A stretch of 64,000 bases of DNA from Rhizobium sp. 32-5/1 (GTDB lineage Bacteria > Pseudomonadota > Alphaproteobacteria > Rhizobiales > Rhizobiaceae): assembly GCF_029537235.1 (NCBI RefSeq), contig NZ_CP120638.1, positions 3,598,501 to 3,662,500 on the forward strand. Reading direction: 5' to 3'. A model generated the notes under the pieces. It saw only the letters and a list, made by a program, of their open reading frames with translations. It did no database searches and was not told the DNA's origin. Below, piece by piece: positions 49,241 through 57,858 of this stretch (the stretch's first letter is position 1; the number at the start of each line of letters is the position of its first letter). A program made the position numbers and the translations under genes.

Positions 49241-50357
49241 TCCGATCGTCGCGTTTTTTCAGCGCATTTTTTCCGCTATCGGTCGCGGCATCGGCCTCGT
49301 GATCGCCTGGATCTGCTGGCCCTTCATCGCCGCTGGCCAGTGGTATAATGGCCGCAGCTGGGTCATCAAGGGGCCGATCGGAATCGGCCTCATAGGGCTG
49401 GTTGGTCTCTACGGCTATTTCATCTGGCAGGCGACCTTCTGGACCAATTTCAATCCGGATTATGTCAACGCCTATAATCTCGCGGCCCGCAAGAACGACG
49501 CCGGCCTGCCGGTCAAGGCGGCCAGTGGCCAGACTACACCCGCCAATACCTGCGAGCGTTCGGCCATTGTCGATGTGACCGCTGACCTGATCGACTACAA
49601 CGTCAACCAGAATGCCTGGATTTCGTCGATGATCCTCTACAAGGCGGGTCTGTTCGGCATGGATTGGGATAATACGCCCTGGCTCGACAACAAGGCGTCG
49701 TTCCAGCGCGGGGTCAACGAGGCGGTGCGGCGCACCACGGTAGAGCTGGTCGATTCGCTCGTTCGCATGCGCGGTACGTCGGGTATCAACCCGCTTCTCC
49801 AGAGCGTGCGCAGCAAGATGCAGTATGAGGAGACGAACTGGTATTTCGGCCTGTCGCCCTTCGGTCCGCTGACGCCGACGCCGTCGCAGTATCGCGCGGC
49901 CATGGTTGATCTCAGGGCATTCAACGGCGAGCTTGCCAAATGCGCGGCGACCTTCGATGCCCGTGCCGACAATTTCCTGGAATTCATGGACCGCATTGCG
50001 AGCTCCATCGGCAGCACGTCTGCGATGCTGCGCGAGCGCTCCGAGAACTACAATGGCGGCTTTTTCGACACCCGCGCCGATGACCGGTTCTGGTTCGCCT
50101 ATGGCCAACTCTATGGCTATTACGGCGTTCTTTCGGCCGCGGGTGCCGATTTCGATGGCGTCATCACCCAGCGCGGTCTGACGCCGATCTGGACGGAAAG
50201 CATCAAGCAGTTGCGGGCGTCGCTGCGCATCCAGCCATGGATCATCTCCAATGCGCGCGAGGACGGCCTGTTCGCCACGCACCTCGCCACGATGGGCTTT
50301 TATATCCTGCGCGTGCGCTCCAATCTCGTGGAAATGCGCGACATTCTCGCTCGATAG
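49233..50357 (+). CDS. DUF2333 family membrane-anchored protein, fifth cluster gene
   Basis: A 374-residue protein with two hydrophobic segments near the N-terminus (about 15-35 and 47-66), then a large, probably periplasmic domain with CERSAIVDVTADLIDYNVNQNAW, GMDWDNTPWLDNKASFQRGVNEAV and PTPSQYRAAMVDLRAFNGELAK. The spacing and Asn/Trp-rich motifs match DUF2333 as I remember it; function unknown. It would place the cluster's action at the inner membrane. Confidence 0.75.
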   Translation: MLDPIVAFFQRIFSAIGRGIGLVIAWICWPFIAAGQWYNGRSWVIKGPIGIGLIGLVGLYGYFIWQATFWTNFNPDYVNAYNLAARKNDAGLPVKAASGQTTPANTCERSAIVDVTADLIDYNVNQNAWISSMILYKAGLFGMDWDNTPWLDNKASFQRGVNEAVRRTTVELVDSLVRMRGTSGINPLLQSVRSKMQYEETNWYFGLSPFGPLTPTPSQYRAAMVDLRAFNGELAKCAATFDARADNFLEFMDRIASSIGSTSAMLRERSENYNGGFFDTRADDRFWFAYGQLYGYYGVLSAAGADFDGVITQRGLTPIWTESIKQLRASLRIQPWIISNAREDGLFATHLATMGFYILRVRSNLVEMRDILAR

Positions 50358-50553
50358 CTGCGTCGGTTCCGGCCTGTGCCGGAACGACTCATTCCGATCT
50401 TGCAACAAACGGCGGGCCGGGGGCGATATTGTCGCTCCGGCCCGGTCGATCTGTCGTTTTTAGCGCATCAGACGGCAAACTAGGGCGTGGAAACGGGCTC
50501 TCCTTCACGATCTTATGGCGATAAGAACAAAAGGTGGAAGGGAGAGACACCGC

Positions 50554-52233
50554 ATGGCTGAGGTAAAGTCCGACATCGAGATTGCACGGGCCGCGAGGAA
50601 GAAGCCGATCATGGAGATCGGCGAAAAGCTTGGTATTCCATCCGAACATCTTTTGCCTTACGGCCACGACAAGGCCAAGATCAGCGCCGCCTTCATTGCG
50701 GGACAGAAGGGCAAGAAGGACGGTCGGCTAATCCTAGTCACGGCGATCAATCCGACGCCGGCGGGTGAAGGCAAGACGACAACGACGGTCGGGCTCGGCG
50801 ATGGGCTGAACCGCATCGGCAAGAAGGCTGTCGTCTGCATCCGCGAGGCTTCGCTTGGCCCCTGCTTCGGTGTCAAGGGCGGTGCGGCGGGCGGCGGTTA
50901 TGCCCAGGTCGTGCCGATGGAAGACATGAACCTGCATTTCACCGGCGATTTCCATGCGATCACCTCGGCACACAACCTGCTTGCGGCGCTGATCGACAAC
51001 CACATCTACTGGGGCAACGAGCAGAACATCGACATCCGCCGTATTGCCTGGCGTCGCGTGATGGACATGAACGACCGGGCGCTGCGTCAGATCGTCGGCT
51101 CGCTCGGCGGTGTCGCCAATGGCTATCCGCGCGAAACCGGCTTCGACATCACCGTCGCCTCTGAAGTCATGGCGATCCTCTGTCTCTCGACGGATCTGAA
51201 AGATCTCGAAAAGCGGCTGGGCAATATCATCATTGCCTATCGCCGCGACAAGACGCCGGTCTTTGCCCGTGACATCAAGGCCGATGGCGCCATGACCGTC
51301 CTGCTCAAGGACGCGATGCAGCCCAATCTGGTGCAGACGCTGGAGAACAATCCGGCCTTCGTGCATGGCGGACCGTTTGCCAACATCGCCCATGGCTGCA
51401 ATTCCGTCGTCGCGACGACGACGGCCCTGAAGCTTGCCGATTATGTCGTCACCGAAGCCGGATTTGGCGCCGATCTGGGAGCGGAGAAGTTTTTCGACAT
51501 CAAGTGCCGCAAGGCCGGTCTGAAGCCGGATGCGGCCGTGATCGTCGCCACGGCGCGTGCGATGAAGATGAATGGCGGCGTCAAGAAGGAAGAACTCGGC
51601 AAGGAGAATGTCGAGGCGGTCCGCAAGGGCTGCGCAAACCTTGGACGCCATGTTCAGAACGTCAAGAAATTCGGCGTTCCCGTGGTGGTGGCGATCAACC
51701 ATTTCATCGCGGACACGGAAGCCGAAATCCAGGCGGTGAAGGACTATGTCGCGACGCTGGGTGCAGAAGCCATCCTCTGCCGTCATTGGGCGCAGGGCTC
51801 GGCCGGTATCGAGGATTTGGCACGCAAGGTCGTCGAACTGGCGGAATCCGGCAAATCGCAGTTTTCGCCACTCTATCCCGACGACATGCCGTTGTTCGAG
51901 AAGATCGAGACCATCGCCAAGAGCATCTACCATGCCGGCGAGGTGATCGCCGACAAGTCGGTGCGCGACCAGCTTCGCAGCTGGGAGGAGCAGGGATACG
52001 GTACGCTGCCGATCTGCATGGCGAAGACGCAGTATTCCTTCTCGACCGATCCCAATCTGCGCGGTGCGCCGACGGGTCATACGGTGCCCGTGCGCGAGGT
52101 GCGGCTGTCGGCCGGTGCGGGCTTCATCGTCGTCATCACCGGCGAGATTATGACCATGCCCGGCCTGCCCCGGGTTCCATCATCGGAAAAGATATTCCTC
52201 AACGACGAGGGTTTCATCGAGGGGCTTTTCTGA
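50554..52233 (+). CDS. fhs: Formate-tetrahydrofolate ligase
   Basis: Makes 10-formyl-THF from formate, THF and ATP in one-carbon metabolism. 559 residues with the P-loop [18 protein letters not shown], the [22 protein letters not shown] (core quoted) substrate region and the C-terminal [14 protein letters not shown]. Normal length and intact. Ribosome site GGAAGGGAGAG precedes the ATG. Single-gene unit ending at a strong hairpin. Confidence 0.96.
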   Translation: MAEVKSDIEIARAARKKPIMEIGEKLGIPSEHLLPYGHDKAKISAAFIAGQKGKKDGRLILVTAINPTPAGEGKTTTTVGLGDGLNRIGKKAVVCIREASLGPCFGVKGGAAGGGYAQVVPMEDMNLHFTGDFHAITSAHNLLAALIDNHIYWGNEQNIDIRRIAWRRVMDMNDRALRQIVGSLGGVANGYPRETGFDITVASEVMAILCLSTDLKDLEKRLGNIIIAYRRDKTPVFARDIKADGAMTVLLKDAMQPNLVQTLENNPAFVHGGPFANIAHGCNSVVATTTALKLADYVVTEAGFGADLGAEKFFDIKCRKAGLKPDAAVIVATARAMKMNGGVKKEELGKENVEAVRKGCANLGRHVQNVKKFGVPVVVAINHFIADTEAEIQAVKDYVATLGAEAILCRHWAQGSAGIEDLARKVVELAESGKSQFSPLYPDDMPLFEKIETIAKSIYHAGEVIADKSVRDQLRSWEEQGYGTLPICMAKTQYSFSTDPNLRGAPTGHTVPVREVRLSAGAGFIVVITGEIMTMPGLPRVPSSEKIFLNDEGFIEGLF

Positions 52234-52250
52234 CCTCGGTTTTATCAGTT

Positions 52251-52287
52251 GAGACAGCCCCGGAACCGGCGGTTCCGGGGCTGTCTC
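52251..52287. terminator. Bidirectional hairpin between fhs and the DUF1993 gene
   Basis: Perfect 17-base stem GAGACAGCCCCGGAACC with a 3-base loop, lying between two convergent genes. No U-tract on either side, but the stem is very stable. Confidence 0.6.
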
Positions 52288-52288
52288 G

Positions 52289-52798
52289 TCAGATATAGGC
52301 GCCGATATAGTCAGCCTTGCCGACCGGAACACCCTGCGCGCGCAGGATGTCGTAGGCTGTCGTCAGGTGGAAGAAGAAGTTCGGGAGCGCAAATTTCAGG
52401 ACATAGTCGTCGCCGGTGAAGTTGAATTCCAGCTTGCCAAACTTCATATTGACGGTCCGTGTTTCGCTGCCCTCAAGATCGGTCTCCTTGACGGTTTCAA
52501 GGAAGGCGATGGTCTTGGCGACCCGCTCCTTGAGTTGCGCAAACGTGGTTTCGTCATCCGGAAAGCTCGGTGCGGCTACAGTGGTCAGCCGCACAACCGA
52601 ATTTTTCGACGTATCGCTCACTCGCTGGACTTGGCCGGCAAGCGTCAGCATGTCGGGGGCGAGCCGGGCCGCGAACAGCGCCTCGACCGCGGGGCCGCCA
52701 GCCGCGGCATGGGCTTCGGCTTTTTCGAGCAGGCGGGAGAGGATGGTAAGCCCGCGGATGAAGACCGGGATGGACAGCTTGTACATGGCGACGGACAT
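52289..52798 (-). CDS. DUF1993 family protein
   Basis: A 169-residue helical protein. MYKLSIPVFIRGLTILSRLLEKAEAHA and the C-terminal ALPNFFFHLTTAYDILRAQGVPVGKADYIG match DUF1993, related to DinB-like four-helix bundles. Function unknown. The stop lies at the base of the terminator shared with fhs. Confidence 0.82.
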   Translation of the reverse strand: MSVAMYKLSIPVFIRGLTILSRLLEKAEAHAAAGGPAVEALFAARLAPDMLTLAGQVQRVSDTSKNSVVRLTTVAAPSFPDDETTFAQLKERVAKTIAFLETVKETDLEGSETRTVNMKFGKLEFNFTGDDYVLKFALPNFFFHLTTAYDILRAQGVPVGKADYIGAYI

Positions 52799-52881
52799 TG
52801 GAGTTCCTATCTGTGACGAGGCACAGCAGAGATAGGGATGCCAACATCTGGACGCAAGCCGACTGCCGTTCCCGGCGGCGT

Positions 52882-53745
52882 TTAGCGGCAGTAACGATAG
52901 CCGTTCTTTCGCTCCAGCACGTCGAAATGCAGGTGATCTTCGTGGGCTTCGTCGCTGCCGGGATCGAGCACGGTTGCGAAATAAAGGCAGCCGGAAGCGG
53001 TCACCGCACGCTGGAAGGCACCGCTCAAGGTGCCATCCTCGTCGCGGGGCTCGATGGGGATCGTCTTGCCGTTCTTGAAAGTGAAGGAGGCGATGTCGAT
53101 GGCATTGCCGCGGGCATGTTCCGAAATCTTGCCCGTTGAAGCGTTGTTGCGCAGGCGGCAGACATAGCTCGAAGCCTGGTTGATCACGGTCAGCGCGCCT
53201 TCCGCCTCAAAGGCTATTTTTGCCGCCGGGAGCACGGATTCTTTTGTCCAGCGCGCCAGTTCAATCGCTGTTTCGCACCGCATCGTGCCCTCAGGGGCGA
53301 GCTTGATGCCGGGCAGTACGGCATCGACGATTACCGGTTTCTCGATGCCGCAGCCTTTGCCATCATCGATACGCTGCGATCTCGCGAAACGTCGCACCGA
53401 TCGCCTTTAGCTCGGCAAGGCACACAGCATAGGTTGTCGCATTCTCAGGCTCAATCGTCAGGACAGGCGCGGGTTTTTCCTCAACCACCGTCTTGTCGCC
53501 GGTCTTTTCAGCATCCTTGTTTTCGGGCTTGCTCTTGTCTTCCTCTTTTTTGCATCGGCGGCAGGCACGGTTTTTTCTACCGGCGCTTCAGCTTGCGTCT
53601 CCACCGGCTTTTTGTCTTCTGCCGGTGCCTGCTCGCTTTTCTTCGTTTCCGGTTTTTCAATAGGCACGGGGCCGCGATCCGGCAAATCAGCGGCTGAAAT
53701 TAGCATCGTGGCAAACAGGAGCATCAGGGGAACGCGAGGGGGCAT
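52882..53745 (-). CDS. Extensin-family exported protein, two frameshifts
   Basis: A 288-residue protein: signal peptide (PLMLLFATMLISAADL), a Lys/Glu/Pro-rich linker (KPETKKSEQAPAEDKKPVET), and a C-terminal extensin-like domain with GKGCGIEKPV, RGNAIDIASFTF and HEDHLHFDV, which resembles LAS/VanY-type peptidases and has the metal-type His/Asp residues. Breaks: one base in the T-run 53546-53551 and one CG unit near 53372 (plus strand). Repair reads KKEEDKSKPENKDAEKTG and EIAARIDDGKGCG. Possible cell-wall peptidase. Confidence 0.8.
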
Positions 53746-53892
53746 GGACGGTCTCCGAGGCGGCTACGGCGGCCGGTTGCGGAGGGATAACGCATGAGAA
53801 GCGGATGCGTTGCATGAAAGGTCTCAACGTGGCGCTTCGGCAACGTTGCCTTGCAGCTGGAAGCATCCCGTTGTGGAGCGCATCTTTATATA

Positions 53893-53920
53893 TTGACAAA
53901 CATAATCATGTTTTTTATTT
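53893..53920 (+). promoter_or_regulatory. Candidate promoter with IRO box for the heme receptor
   Basis: TTGACA (53893-53898) could be a -35, with a weak TTATTT -10 at 53915-53920. TGA-N9-TCA at 53894-53908 fits the IRO box bound by the rhizobial iron repressor RirA and overlaps the -35. Iron-dependent repression of the receptor would follow. The region is AT-rich compared with its surroundings. Confidence 0.45.
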
Positions 53921-54030
53921 GACATGAACAAGGCAGCATTACTGCCGCTTTTCACAGACACGCCTAGCCAGCCCCTCGAGTTGATTTCTCCAGCAGCCAG
54001 CCCGGTCACTCACCGCAAAGGGTTGATTTA

Positions 54031-56245
54031 ATGGTTGTTCGGCATTGGCGCACCATTCTTATGGTTTCAGCTTCCGTTCTGGTTTTTCCCGTCTCCCACG
54101 CGCTTGCGCAAAGCGCCGAGGACGCACAAGTTGCCGGCGACGAGACGGTGCTGAAGAAGATCATCATCAAGGGTGATCGGCTGAAGCCAGGCAGCGTCGC
54201 CGACACGCCGCTGGCGACGGAGATCAGCCAGGAAGCGTTAACCGAAAAGCAAGTGACGGGCTTTGACGACATCGGCCGCAGCGTCGATGCGGGCGTGAAT
54301 TATTCGCGAGCCGATGCCGGCTTCAATATACGCGGTCTGTCCGGCCCGCGCATCGTTACGCTGGTGGACGGAATTCCAATCCCTTATCTTTCAAACAGTG
54401 CACGCCAAGGTGCATTCGCGACGAGCAATGCCAATGGTGGAGCCGATACCTTCGACTTCGATTCGTTGTCGTCTCTCGATGTTGTTCGAGGTGCGGATTC
54501 CAGTCGGGGCGGTTCCGGAATGCTCGGGGGAGCCATAGTCGTCAATACGCTGGAGCCGGAAGACCTGATCTCGGAAGGGCGCGATTGGGGCGCTATCGCG
54601 AAATCGACCTATGATCTCGGAAGATCGCAGCATTTCTGGCTCTGCAGCTGCAGCAAAAACATTTGGCGATACGTCTGTTCTGTTCCAGGGCGGGTATCGA
54701 AAGGGCAATGAGCGGACCAAAAGCGGTGATAATGACAGCTATGGTGCCACGCGTACGAAGGCCGATCCCGCCGATTTCGATCAGTACAACCTGCTTTTCA
54801 AGGTTCGTCAGGAGCTTGAAGGTGGCCATAAGATCGGCCTGACCGCCGAGCGTTTTCGTCGCGATCTCGATACCGATCTGCGCGAACTCCAGGGGCCTGG
54901 CCGCACCTATCAAATCGGCAACTACGACGGCAACGAGCAGCGGCAGCGCGATCGGGTTTCGCTCGATTACAGCTATGAAGCCATGTCATCCGATGCGTTC
55001 TTCACGACGGCCCGCTCGACGCTTTATTGGCAAAGCCTGAAAAAGGAATCGGGTACGGATGGGAGCACTGGGCTGGGCGTGCCTTACGGAAGAAGCAACG
55101 AGATCGAAAACGACACCTTCGGCTTTATCGGATCGGTGACAAGGGACTTCGATGCCGGCGGTCTCTCACACTCCGCTCGCGCGAGCCTCGAAGCGACCAA
55201 ATCCGACTGGAGTCAATATAGCTTTGCGCTTTGCCCCACGCCGGTGACGTGCCCCATGCTGAATAACCAGTCAGAAATTCCAGATGTCGACAGCACGACG
55301 TTCGGCTTCAGCATCGAAGATGAAATCGACTTCGGCAACAACTTCAAGCTCACGCCAGGCGTGCGCTTCGACTGGTTCGATTACAGCCCTTCGACCGGTG
55401 GCGGATTTGCAGGCAATCCGGGACTGCCGATCTTTGGCCCACTGCGCGACCGCCAGGAATCCCAGTTTTCTCCGAAATTGCTGGCCAGCTACGATATCAC
55501 GCCTGAAGTTCAGGTCTATGCACAATGGGCCATGGCCTTCCGGGCGCCGACAATCGACGAACTCTACAGCCGGTTCTACAATCCAATGGGCAATTATGCG
55601 CAGCTCGGCAACCCGGATCTGGAGCCGGAAACGGGTCATGGCTTCGAGGTCGGATCGACTTTCGATGTCGGCGGCGTCGAGGGCCGTGTCTCAGCCTTTC
55701 ACAATCGCTACAAGAACTTCATCGAAACCGTCACGACCATCAATCCCGCGACTGGCATCATGGAGTTCAACTACACCAATGTCAGCGAGGCGACGATTTC
55801 CGGGGTGGAGTTTGCCGCCACGAAGGCTTTCGACAATGGCGTAAACCTGCATGGTTCGATCGCCTATGCCTATGGCAAGAACGGCGACACCAATCAGCGG
55901 CTTCGCTCCGTCGCTCCATTGAAAGCGATCGTCGGCGCCGGCTGGGGCAATGAAGTCTTCGGCTTCGACGTCTCGTCCACGCTGTCCTCCCATATGCCGA
56001 ACGATGGTGTTGCCACGACCTTTGACGCACCCGGCTACGGCATCGTCGATTTCACGACCTGGTGGACGCCTGCGCAGGCTGAGGGCCTTCGCATCCAGGC
56101 TGGAGTCTACAACGTCTTCGATAAGGAATATTACAATGCGCTTGCAGTGCGTGACGTGAACCTTATCGCTGCGAGTTCGCAGCCGCGGCCATGGTATTCC
56201 GAACCGGGCCGGACCTTCAAGGTGTCGCTCACAAAGACATTCTAA
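54031..56245 (+). CDS. TonB-dependent heme receptor, HmuR/ShmR type, frameshifted
   Basis: An outer-membrane heme or hemoprotein importer. Signal peptide (SASVLVFPVSHALAQS), plug domain with VDAGVNYSRADAGFNIRGLS and DVVRGADSSRGGSGMLGGAI, then a beta-barrel ending GRTFKVSLTKTF with terminal Phe. The FRAP box (MAFRAPTIDELY) and an NPNL-like NPDL box are present. One TC unit is lost near 54615-54618; repair reads YDLSEDRSISGSAAAAKTFG, 738 residues. Probably supplies heme for HugZ (37828). Confidence 0.88.
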
Positions 56246-56318
56246 AGTCGATCTCCAGGCATAACGACAGGGCGCGGTTCGAAAGAGCTGCGCCTTTTTG
56301 TATGTCTCAAAAAAGTGA

Positions 56319-56347
56319 TTGACAGAGTGCATATGCACATCTAAATT
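56319..56347 (+). promoter_or_regulatory. Promoter of marR with operator in the spacer
   Basis: TTGACA (56319-56324), exactly 17 bases, TAAATT (56342-56347). The spacer contains the 12-base palindrome GTGCATATGCAC at 56327-56338, an ideal repressor position. Confidence 0.65.
56327..56338. promoter_or_regulatory. MarR-type operator 1, GTGCATATGCAC
   Basis: A perfect 12-base palindrome between the -35 and -10 of marR, identical to the one at 56843-56854 before the SDR gene. Probably the binding site of the MarR protein encoded here. Confidence 0.65.
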
Positions 56348-56354
56348 GGAATCC

Positions 56355-56801
56355 ATGAACAAGACATCTTCCATCTCCAGCTGCAATTGTTTCGCCATAC
56401 GGCAGGCGGCTCGTTTCGTATCGCAGCTTTATGAGCGGCATTATGCCGGAACGGGGCTGACGGCGAACCAGTTTTCGCTGCTGGTTTTCGTGCATGAAGC
56501 CGGCAAGGCAGGCATTCTGGAGATGGCGGATGCCATGGTCATGGACCGCACGACGCTGGTGCGGGCGATCAAGCCGCTCGAAAGGGATGGCCATCTGATC
56601 AGCGAGCCGGAAGGCAAGGGGTCACGCAAGCTCCTGTATCTCCTGACAGACAGCGGCCGGGCAAAACTCTCCGCGGCCGCCAAGGGCTGGCATGCGGCGC
56701 AGGCCGAGTATGTGGAACTCGTGGGGCAGGAAAATGCGGATGCTCTTCGTGCCTTGCTGCTGGCGATCCCGACCGGGATTCTGCGCCTGAAGACGATTTG
56801 A
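56355..56801 (+). CDS. MarR-family regulator
   Basis: A 148-residue winged-helix protein: GLTANQFSLLVFVHEAGKAG, MADAMVMDRTTLVRAIKPLERDGHLIS (recognition helix and wing) and GSRKLLYLLTDSGRAKL. A CNC pair near the N-terminus (SSCNCFAIRQAARFVSQLYERHY) is typical of one MarR subgroup and could sense oxidants or electrophiles. Start at MNKTSS; the upstream frame runs through the operator. It likely represses itself and the SDR gene. Confidence 0.88.
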   Translation: MNKTSSISSCNCFAIRQAARFVSQLYERHYAGTGLTANQFSLLVFVHEAGKAGILEMADAMVMDRTTLVRAIKPLERDGHLISEPEGKGSRKLLYLLTDSGRAKLSAAAKGWHAAQAEYVELVGQENADALRALLLAIPTGILRLKTI

Positions 56802-56842
56802 CGACCAAAGGCCGGAAGTGACCGGTATTTTTTAGTATAAAA

Positions 56843-56854
56843 GTGCATATGCAC
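56843..56854. promoter_or_regulatory. MarR-type operator 2, GTGCATATGCAC
   Basis: Second identical palindrome, directly after a TATAAA (56836-56841) and 15 bases before the SDR start. A regulator bound here would cover the transcription start region. Confidence 0.65.
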
Positions 56855-56869
56855 AGAAAGAAACTCACC

Positions 56870-57612
56870 ATGTCTCTTAAAATCGAAAATTCCGTCGCGC
56901 TCGTGACCGGCGCCAATCGCGGCATCGGGAAGGCATTTGTCACCGAGCTTCTGCGCCGGGGCGCAGCCAAGGTTTATCTTGGCGCGCGCGACCCGGCCTC
57001 GCTAACCGATCTTATTGCTCTCGATCCCAACCGTTTGGTGCCACTCAAGCTCGACGTGACCAATGCTTCGGATGTCGAGCAAGCGGCTAACGTGGCGACC
57101 GACGTTACGCTGCTGATCAACAATGCCGGTTTTGCCGGCGGGCAGGGGTTATTTCCGCGCCCGATATCGCGGTTGCCCGGCAGGAGATGGAGGTAAATTA
57201 CTTCGGCGTGCTGGCCCTTTCCAGGGCTTTTGCCCCGGTTCTCGCCAAGGTGTCGGAAAGCGCTGTTGTCAACATCCTGTCTTTCCTCTCGCTGGTCACT
57301 ATACCGTCGGCGGGCACCTATTCGGCCTCCAAGGCCGCCGGCCTTGCCGCCACCCGCTCCATCCGCGCCGAACTGAAGGCGCAGGGAACTGAGGTGGTGG
57401 CCGCTATGCCGGTGCAGGTGGAAACTGACATGGGCCGCGAACTGCCGGAGCCGCGCCTGCAGCCCATAGAGGTCGTCAGCGAAACGCTCGATGCCGTCGA
57501 GGCGGGCCAGCAGGAGGTTTTCCCGGGCGAACTGACGCGCAACACCGCGGCTGCCTTTGCGGCCGATCCGAAGGGCGTGCAGGCGCATATGTCCACCATG
57601 CTGCCGGCATAA
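56870..57612 (+). CDS. Short-chain dehydrogenase/reductase, frameshifted
   Basis: A 247-residue NAD(P)-dependent SDR. VALVTGANRGIGKAFV is the cofactor-binding motif, LLINNAGFAGG the NNAG motif, and YSASKAAG carries the catalytic Tyr and Lys with Ser in FLSLVTIPSA. One G is missing in the GGGG at 57145-57148; repair reads GGQGVISAPDIAVARQEMEV. The start is the ATG of MSLKIENS; the GTG/ATG codons upstream lie within the operator. Regulated with its MarR neighbour. Substrate unknown. Confidence 0.85.
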
Positions 57613-57668
57613 GTCCAGGAATGCTGCGTTCAACGGGGAGGAGCCGTGCTTTTTCGGCGGCTCCCCGC

Positions 57669-57697
57669 TTGCGCAATCCGATTTCGCAGGCTAACAA
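57669..57697 (+). promoter_or_regulatory. Promoter of the trp leader
   Basis: TTGCGC (57669-57674), 17 bases, TAACAA (57692-57697), then 7 bases to the A of the trpL ATG. This predicts transcription starting at the start codon, i.e. a leaderless mRNA, as described for S. meliloti rnTrpL. Confidence 0.6.
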
Positions 57698-57704
57698 TTC
57701 CGCC

Positions 57705-57749
57705 ATGACACAGGCACGCAACATTGCAATCTGGTGGTGGGCTCGCTAA
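57705..57749 (+). CDS. trpL: trp operon leader peptide
   Basis: A 14-residue reading frame, MTQARNIAIWWWAR, with three consecutive Trp codons. It matches the rhizobial peTrpL peptide (S. meliloti ends IWWWAR). Stalling at the Trp codons when tryptophan is scarce prevents the downstream terminator. In S. meliloti both the RNA (rnTrpL) and the peptide also have trans-acting roles; whether that holds here is unknown. Confidence 0.92.
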   Translation: MTQARNIAIWWWAR

Positions 57750-57785
57750 GGCGGCCTTGACCAGTCATGCGTGATTGAGACGATG

Positions 57786-57815
57786 AGCCGCCCGAAGTTT
57801 CGAGGCGGCTTTTTT
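57786..57815 (+). terminator. trp attenuator terminator
   Basis: AGCCGCC/GGCGGCT 7-base stem with an 11-base loop, then a run of T. It lies between trpL and trpE(G). A GGCGGCC at 57751-57757 directly after the trpL stop can pair with the left arm to form the competing antiterminator. Confidence 0.85.
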
Positions 57816-57858
57816 GTATTCTGGCCGCGCGTGACAAGGGCCTGAACGGAGCGAGAGA

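Noticed and set aside
47615-50408. Long minus-strand open frames (503 and 482 codons)
   Set aside because: Opposite the fourth and fifth cluster genes, which have better composition and overlapping starts; the antisense proteins look random.
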